Of a DNA stretch of 36,181 nt, positions 31,790 to 36,181 are shown piece by piece. The notes below the pieces were generated by a model. The model searched no databases. It had not been told where the DNA came from and saw nothing but the letters and a program-made list of their open reading frames with translations. The stretch is from the IMG/VR virus record IMGVR_UViG_3300032286_000030, positions 1 to 36,181 of that record; one strand, written 5' to 3'. Every line of letters starts with the position of its first letter. Positions within the stretch are counted from its first letter, which is position 1. The translations under genes and the position numbers were made by a program. This stretch comes from a virus.

Positions 31790-32386
31790 TTACTGCGAAG
31801 TTTCTATGATCGTCCAAGTAACCGATTGAGTGGTTGGTATTTTTATCCATCCAACATCTGTTTGAATACTTGCCATATTGACATTTTCCGCGATAGTTGC
31901 TGGATGATTAGCCGTACTGAAAGTTGAGTCTGCCATAGTTATAGCTTCTGCTATGGAATCGGTGAATACACGGATGATAGTTAATGCGTCGGCTGGACTA
32001 AAGTTCTCTGTAACGTCGAAAAAGAACGCGCTGTAAATCTCTTGTGCCGATGCCAACGTTGTATCTTCAGTTCTGGACACAGCAAATTGTGCAGCTATTG
32101 TCGGTCCGTCGGCTTGCGTTACACCATCTGAGAAGGTTTGTAAAAACGCAGACTGCTGAGTGCTGGAATCGTCAAAAGTAAAACTCTCAACCACACCAGC
32201 AAAAAAGTTACCACCTACATCGTTTTCAACTTCGTCTACAACTGTATTTTCAGTTATTGTCTGTAAGAACGCGCTTAATTGCGTGCTGGAATCCGCCGCA
32301 CCAATATCTTCTACTACAGCAAACGAAAAGCTATTACCCGCTAACGCAGCGAATGGGGTTGCGGCATAGGCAGGTATTCCAAACAC
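31790..32386 (-). CDS. Repeat-containing virion appendage protein
   Basis: The protein has 198 residues and starts at GTG 32384-32386, two bases after the upstream stop, with AAAGGG nearby. It consists largely of degenerate repeats of about 25-35 residues with the pattern E-x-(3-5)-A/D-D-S-x(4)-S/A-x-F: VEDIGAADSSTQLSAFLQTI, VESFTFDDSSTQQSAFLQTF, TENFSPADALTIIRVF and AEAITMADSTFST. Similar E-S-x-T-x-x-D repeats are found in phage appendage proteins. The C-terminus (IKIPTTQSVTWTIIETSQ) is a beta segment. It is strikingly acidic and poor in Lys and Arg. Probably a shaft or spacer in the fibre complex. No known family was assigned. Confidence 0.65.
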   Translation of the reverse strand: MFGIPAYAATPFAALAGNSFSFAVVEDIGAADSSTQLSAFLQTITENTVVDEVENDVGGNFFAGVVESFTFDDSSTQQSAFLQTFSDGVTQADGPTIAAQFAVSRTEDTTLASAQEIYSAFFFDVTENFSPADALTIIRVFTDSIAEAITMADSTFSTANHPATIAENVNMASIQTDVGWIKIPTTQSVTWTIIETSQ

Positions 32387-32388
32387 GG

Positions 32389-33972
32389 TTACCCTTTCAG
32401 CTTGGCTTCAAGCTCGATGATTCGGTCTTCTAAAGCCTTAACAGATTCAAGTAACAACGGCACCAAACGCTCGTATCGAACAGTGAGGTATTTGTCGTCA
32501 ATAGGGGCTGGAGCCACGGCTTCTGGCTGTACAGCTTGTACAGACTGAGCACTCAAGCCAACCTCAATCACACTTGCGTCATAGCCCAACTCAACCGCAG
32601 TCTCATTGGCATGGTAGAGCATTGTCTCAATCTGACGCACTTTACCTAACGGATCAGTAATGTCACCAACCTTAGTTTTCAAACGAATGTCAGAGTAGTA
32701 GGCAGTAATGTTGTTGGTCGCACGGATTTCACCAGCCGTACCCGAACCAGCCGTACCAACACCAAGCGAATTAAACTGGACGTTAGAACCTGTAGCAACA
32801 GCCTGACCAATACTGATAGTTACCGCGCCGGTAGCGCCTGATACAGTAACACCTGTACCAGCTACGTTGGATGTAACGCCTGTGTTGTTAATACTTAAAG
32901 TACCAGAACCTGTTGTAGTGCTAATACCAGTACCAGCACCAAGAGAAGCTACTGAGTAGTTTGTCCCGTTACCAATTAAAAGTTGTCCGTTGGTTGGGGT
33001 TGTAGTTGTACCAGTGCCGCCAGCCGCCACAGGCAAAGTACCAGCCACAAGAGCAGAAGCGGAAGTGGAATACAGGGCATTGTTAGCCGCAGCGAATGTT
33101 GTCAGCCCCGTGCCACCGTAGCCTGTTGCGATTGTTGTACCGTTCCAAACTGCATCGGAAATAGCAGCGTTATTAAAAGTTGCGGTAGAGTTATTAAAAT
33201 TGTACGAGCCGGGCAGGAAAGAATAGATACCAAACGTACCCGCAGAAGTTGAAATGTTTGTTGCGCCCAACTGGACAGCGCCACCAGAAGGAATGGTGTC
33301 AACCGTTGCGCTAGCGTTGTTTGTAATTGTTAAAACACCAGACGAATTATTTACAAATAGGAAACTTTGTCCAAGCTGCAATGTTGTAGCGTCGGGCATT
33401 TGAAAGGTGTGGGTAGTAGACCCTACCAATATTTGGTTTCTTGCTGAGGCTACGGTTAGGACTGTTGTGCCGCCCGAAGCTGTTGTTGCAGCAAATCCCG
33501 CTACGTAGTTGTTAAAAACAATATTTTGGTTTGCATCGCGCAATACTACAGAACTTGCGCCAGTAGATGCGGTTACACCCGTGCCACCATAAGCAACAGG
33601 GATAGTAGAACCGTTCCAAGTGCCAGATGTAATCGTACCCAACGCACTGACGTTACCAGACGCGTCTTCGTATACCGCTCTTGATGAGGGGTAAGTACAG
33701 AAAACATTAACGGTGCCACTAAAAGTAACCGCGCTTCCAGAGTTACTAGAAGCGTAGACAGTTGTGCGCGTAAGCGTAGGCCCCGTAGATGAATACGTGC
33801 CTAGTCCTGATTCCCAATTACCAACAGCGTCGGTAGCGGCATAGTACGTCGTATTGGTATTGCCAATAGCCGTAAAGTCCTGATACCCCGCTACGGTGCC
33901 AGATAGGGTAAAGCTAACTGTGGTGTTAGCCGTACCCGCTTGTTGAACGCGGTCTGCGAGAACGAGAGCCAT
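32389..33972 (-). CDS. Tail fibre/spike with S74 intramolecular chaperone (self-cleaving)
   Basis: The protein has 527 residues, with AAGGAG before its ATG. The N-terminus (MALVLADRVQQAGTANTTVS) is a recurrent phage fibre start. The middle has shaft repeats such as YGGTGVTAS, GYGGTGLTTFA and AAGGTGTTT. The last 115 residues form a Peptidase_S74 chaperone: AYYSDIRLKTKVGDI holds the predicted catalytic Ser427 with Asp428 and Lys432 close by, then GLSAQSVQAVQPEAV and a C-terminal coiled coil (LLLESVKALEDRIIELEAKL). This domain trimerises the fibre and then cuts itself off. The mature fibre probably ends just before Ser427. Cleavage is inferred from the intact motif. Confidence 0.88.
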   Translation of the reverse strand: MALVLADRVQQAGTANTTVSFTLSGTVAGYQDFTAIGNTNTTYYAATDAVGNWESGLGTYSSTGPTLTRTTVYASSNSGSAVTFSGTVNVFCTYPSSRAVYEDASGNVSALGTITSGTWNGSTIPVAYGGTGVTASTGASSVVLRDANQNIVFNNYVAGFAATTASGGTTVLTVASARNQILVGSTTHTFQMPDATTLQLGQSFLFVNNSSGVLTITNNASATVDTIPSGGAVQLGATNISTSAGTFGIYSFLPGSYNFNNSTATFNNAAISDAVWNGTTIATGYGGTGLTTFAAANNALYSTSASALVAGTLPVAAGGTGTTTTPTNGQLLIGNGTNYSVASLGAGTGISTTTGSGTLSINNTGVTSNVAGTGVTVSGATGAVTISIGQAVATGSNVQFNSLGVGTAGSGTAGEIRATNNITAYYSDIRLKTKVGDITDPLGKVRQIETMLYHANETAVELGYDASVIEVGLSAQSVQAVQPEAVAPAPIDDKYLTVRYERLVPLLLESVKALEDRIIELEAKLKG

Positions 33973-33982
33973 TTAAGACTCC

Positions 33983-34582
33983 TTAAGAAGTTGCAGTAGT
34001 CGAATAAGTAACGCTTACAGTATCACCAGATGTAACAGTCTTGGCAGTGCTGAAGTTGCCTTCTGAGTACAAAGTACCCGCAGTGCTAGAGATTGTGCTG
34101 ACTGCGCCTGTACCTGTCACCAAGAAACATCCATACACAGTAGCAGAGCCTGTCATTGTGTAGGTAATTGCTGTGGCTGTAGAAGTTGTTATGTTTGATG
34201 GTGTTGTACCAGATGAACTGGAAGCTGCAAATACAGCAGTACCACGAACAGCAGAACCGCCCACAGTGTAAGTAGTCAACTCAGTCCATGTCTTAGAAGA
34301 CATAGTGTCTGCGGCTGCAAATGTGGTGCTGTTGTTGATCAAACCTAAGAACGGGCCAACAGTTGTGTAATTACCAGAAGTACGTAGCAAGGTATCAAGC
34401 ATCAACTGCTTACCAACAGCAACGACCAAGTTAGGAAACTCTTCGTTCCACTTGAGGTTACCCTGTGCATCACGGCACTCTACGTGGTAGTAGCCATCAA
34501 TACCCATACCCTCTGGGATAACAGCGTTTGCTTGCATGGTGATTTCAGCATGGTCGCCAAAGTTAGAAAGTTCTTTTTGCAT
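33983..34582 (-). CDS. Structural protein of the tail/fibre region
   Basis: The protein has 199 residues, with GGAG six bases upstream. The N-terminal 60 residues (EGMGIDGYYHVECRDAQGNL then KWNEEFPNLVVAVGKQLMLD) form a conserved opening seen in many phage minor structural proteins. The rest is Ser/Thr/Ala/Gly-rich and beta-strand prone (GGSAVRGTAVFAASSSSGTT), ending in repeated TATS-like residues. Lys is nearly absent after residue 110. Probably a minor virion or fibre-linking protein assembled with the neighbouring 147-residue protein. No enzymatic motif. Confidence 0.68.
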   Translation of the reverse strand: MQKELSNFGDHAEITMQANAVIPEGMGIDGYYHVECRDAQGNLKWNEEFPNLVVAVGKQLMLDTLLRTSGNYTTVGPFLGLINNSTTFAAADTMSSKTWTELTTYTVGGSAVRGTAVFAASSSSGTTPSNITTSTATAITYTMTGSATVYGCFLVTGTGAVSTISSTAGTLYSEGNFSTAKTVTSGDTVSVTYSTTATS

Positions 34583-34593
34583 GATTGCTCCTA

Positions 34594-35037
34594 TTAAGAG
34601 ATGCGGATGATTGCAGACGTGTTAGTGACTGCTGGGAATTGTACGGTGAATGTGTTAACACTCGTTTTATCTGAACCAAAGTCGAGCACGCAGACTGCGG
34701 GGTTCGTTGTGCCGTTAGACAGATAGATCAATGCGCCTCTTGCGGTAATTGAGCCTGTCCATGCGGCGTTTGTAAAAGATAGATAGGCTGTAGCCATACC
34801 CGTTTGGTTACCGATTGTTGGAACTTGAGAGACTGCCAATACCTGACCGCCTGCTGCATAGTTACCACCAGACGCCTCACCTATGCTTGTGTAGGCTGTT
34901 GTAGTGGCGTCTAGGGTAGCCGCGTTGGTATACAACGCAATCTTGTAGACCTGTGTTGTGCCAGTACCAAAATCAAACGTGCCGTCAAGCAAGCCAACTA
35001 AGAACGTATTGGTAGTGAAATTACCCGTGAACGCCAT
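34594..35037 (-). CDS. Structural protein (small beta-rich)
   Basis: The protein has 147 residues. ATG 35035-35037 overlaps the stop of the adaptor gene (TAATG). It starts MAFTGNFTTNTFLVGLLDGT and is a compact beta-rich protein with TQVYKIALYTNAATLDATTT, YTSIGEASGGNYAAGGQVLA and GALIYLSNGTTNPAVCVLDF. I recall this pattern (KIALYT, Y-T-x-x-G-E-x-x-G-x-G-Y) from small structural proteins beside head-tail adaptor genes. It probably forms part of the tail tip or decorates the fibres. The exact position in the virion is not known. Confidence 0.7.
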   Translation of the reverse strand: MAFTGNFTTNTFLVGLLDGTFDFGTGTTQVYKIALYTNAATLDATTTAYTSIGEASGGNYAAGGQVLAVSQVPTIGNQTGMATAYLSFTNAAWTGSITARGALIYLSNGTTNPAVCVLDFGSDKTSVNTFTVQFPAVTNTSAIIRIS

Positions 35038-35762
35038 TATCTAATTCCAGTATTTTGTGGAAGAGGGGCTTCACGGTACTGACCAGAGCGATAAGCATCG
35101 CTACGCTCCAGACCATCACCAAGACGTTTAGCCAAGCCAAGTGCTTCTTTGTACTTGAGTTCGTAGAACGCCATAATGTCTTGCTCACCCTTCATGTAGG
35201 TGTAAGCCTCAACCAGTGAGCCATATAGCAAGACAGTATCAAAGTTGTCCCCCAACCAAGTGCGCCCATCAGCAGCAACTGTGATTGATTCGGGATAGTA
35301 GTAATAGTGCAGTTCTACTGCGTAAGCAATATCTGGAGTTGGACCAACAATAAACGACAACTCATCAGTGATTACAGCGTTTGTGACGTTAGGGCCAAAC
35401 AGCGCGTAATACTTAGGAATACCAACATCTGTTGTCGGGTTTGGATATGCCTGACGGATGAAGTTTACATCTTTGTTTAACAGATACTCATATGCACCGG
35501 TAGAGTCAATGACTGCCAAAGAGTAAGTTGACAAGAAATCGTCTGGGCAAGACAAATATTTGTTAGCGGCAGACACTGCTCCGGTTACGTTTTTACGCAA
35601 CGATGGAAACTGAACCGTGTTATAGATACGCTGTTCAGCCTGAGTAATAAAGCGATTGAGTTGGGTCGTTGAAGACACAACTGTGCTATCCGCCAACGTA
35701 GTGGCAGGAAACGTATTTTCTGTATACGTTTGAATCGCTGTTATTAACTCCGCGTAGGTCAT
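35037..35762 (-). CDS. Head-tail adaptor (phage adaptor, P22 gp4/SU10 type)
   Basis: The protein has 241 residues and its start overlaps the previous stop (ATGA). The sequence runs MTYAELITAIQTYTENTFPA, NRFITQAEQRIYNTVQFPSL, YLSCPDDFLSTYSLAVI, YPNPTTDVGIPKYYALFGPN, LHYYYYPESI and LLYGSLVEAYTYMKGEQDIM. The helical N-terminus, central beta part with P-x-D-F and G-x-P-x-Y-Y, and long helical C-terminus match the adaptor proteins that sit under the portal in podoviruses and related phages. It is the clearest neck protein in the window and suggests that portal and capsid genes lie beyond the right end. Confidence 0.78.
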   Translation of the reverse strand: MTYAELITAIQTYTENTFPATTLADSTVVSSTTQLNRFITQAEQRIYNTVQFPSLRKNVTGAVSAANKYLSCPDDFLSTYSLAVIDSTGAYEYLLNKDVNFIRQAYPNPTTDVGIPKYYALFGPNVTNAVITDELSFIVGPTPDIAYAVELHYYYYPESITVAADGRTWLGDNFDTVLLYGSLVEAYTYMKGEQDIMAFYELKYKEALGLAKRLGDGLERSDAYRSGQYREAPLPQNTGIR

Positions 35763-36037
35763 GCCATCGGGCCTCTACACATAACACCTTTAGTAGCCGC
35801 GCCAGCACCGCGCATTTTGATGCCGGTAGTTTTGACGTTAGTGTTTGCTGGGTCGCCACCGCTTACGCGACGAGCGGGCATGCCGCCGGGGGTGGACTCA
35901 ATCGCGCTCATTTGGTTGGGGTCGGTCTTGTAACCGATGTCTGCGCCTGTAGCTTTACCAGACATATCGTGTGGCTTCGCATAGACGCTGGCGTCGCCAA
36001 CTTCTTTGCCCATAATTTTTTTACTGAAGGTAGCCAT
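35759..36037 (-). CDS. Small basic protein near the head-neck genes
   Basis: The protein has 92 residues, and ATG 36035-36037 is preceded by GGGG about six bases upstream. It starts MATFSKKIMGKEVGDASVYA and has PGGMPARRVSGGDPANTNVK, then a Gly/Ala/Lys-rich end (GIKMRGAGAATKGVMCRGPM). It is largely unstructured in appearance, with many Gly, Ala and Lys. Similar short basic proteins lie between capsid and adaptor genes in related phages. It may bind DNA or act in head assembly. No function is recognised. Overlaps on both sides show coupling. Confidence 0.65.
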   Translation of the reverse strand: MATFSKKIMGKEVGDASVYAKPHDMSGKATGADIGYKTDPNQMSAIESTPGGMPARRVSGGDPANTNVKTTGIKMRGAGAATKGVMCRGPMA

Positions 36038-36181
36038 TATTTGCCCCTTTGGTTTGCAACACGAGCCATGTTACGACCCATAGACTTCATCATCTCGCCA
36101 GTCACGCCGCCCTTTTTGAGCTTAGTCATGGGCTTGCCGGGATGCAGTTTCTTCTCGTGCTTGTGCACGGCACCTGCGATC
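36037..36181 (-). CDS. C-terminal part of a small basic phage protein (5' end outside window)
   Basis: The frame is open from the right edge to TAA (36037-36039), which overlaps the next start as TAATG. About 47 residues are visible: IAGAVHKHEKKLHPGKPMTK then LKKGGVTGEMMKSMGRNMAR and VANQRGK. The MMKSMGRNMARVANQ helix and the KKGGVTG motif recur in short basic phage proteins located between capsid and adaptor genes. It is Lys/Arg/Gly-rich, consistent with a DNA- or scaffold-associated protein. The function is unknown and the start is not visible. Confidence 0.6.
   Translation of the reverse strand, partial: IAGAVHKHEKKLHPGKPMTKLKKGGVTGEMMKSMGRNMARVANQRGK

Noticed and set aside
1-36181. tRNA genes, insertion sequences, attachment sites or an integrase
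   Set aside because: No cloverleaf-like sequence, transposase motif, terminal inverted repeats or recombinase catalytic motif was recognised on either strand by eye; a tRNAscan or HMM search would be needed to exclude them formally.

Overview
The window is an internal piece of a tailed bacteriophage genome (Caudoviricetes). Short-tail (podovirus-like) morphology is likely: there is a very large multidomain ejection-type protein, a probable P22 gp10-like nozzle protein, a head-tail adaptor and several fibre genes, and no tail-tube, sheath or classical tape-measure gene is visible. Strong Shine-Dalgarno sites, a sigma70-type promoter and an M15 peptidase/holin lysis set point to a bacterial, probably Gram-negative host. 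An aquatic host is only a guess from the general style of the proteins. No integrase, terminase, portal, capsid, RNA polymerase or tRNA gene was seen, so the genome extends beyond both ends, and both ends cut a gene.

The left part (1-11849) is on the + strand and holds the early/replication genes. A run of very small, translationally coupled genes (3-1371) includes a 34-residue membrane peptide and an NrdR-like zinc ribbon. Then come a HTH-DUF3310 fusion, a family A DNA polymerase with 3'-5' exonuclease, two successive PD-(D/E)xK nucleases (the second Cas4-like, with four cysteines) and an HNH-like protein. A near-consensus promoter (5359-5388) and a probable structured RNA leader (5402-5518) precede a second transcription block: SNF2-type helicase, a coiled-coil protein, a Cys-rich candidate ssDNA-binding protein and a HTH protein. 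This block ends in two tandem hairpins (8710-8757). Only 13 bases later a 959-residue primase-helicase starts, followed by a small conserved gene.

The right part (11846-36181) is on the - strand and is read from right to left as one tightly packed late block. In transcription order it holds: small head/neck proteins and an adaptor; several fibre and appendage proteins (an S74 self-cleaving chaperone fibre, a repeat protein, a Thr/Asn-rich fibre, a glycine-rich adhesin); a cassette of a cupin and two different 2OG-Fe(II) oxygenases; a lysis cassette (coiled-coil/TM protein, 58-residue TM peptide, holin, M15 endolysin); the nozzle protein; three further probable virion proteins and a GNAT protein; and finally a 2497-residue polyvalent protein with a HExxH metallopeptidase motif and a C-terminal LPD38-like region. 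The two arms converge at 11846-11849, sharing a TTAA in which both stop codons lie. A hairpin about 20 bases beyond the late-arm stop is the best candidate for its terminator.

No stretch over 300 bases lacks a gene. The longest gap (5363-5539, 177 bases) is filled by the promoter and the structured leader. The gap at 1372-1440 holds only a ribosome binding site, and the one at 8707-8770 the two hairpins. The observations most worth following are the structured leader with competing 3' pairings, the Leu at the polymerase position equivalent to E. coli Phe762 together with HDA in motif C, the cupin plus twin oxygenase cassette beside the fibre genes, and the small nested lysis-region gene with two plausible starts.
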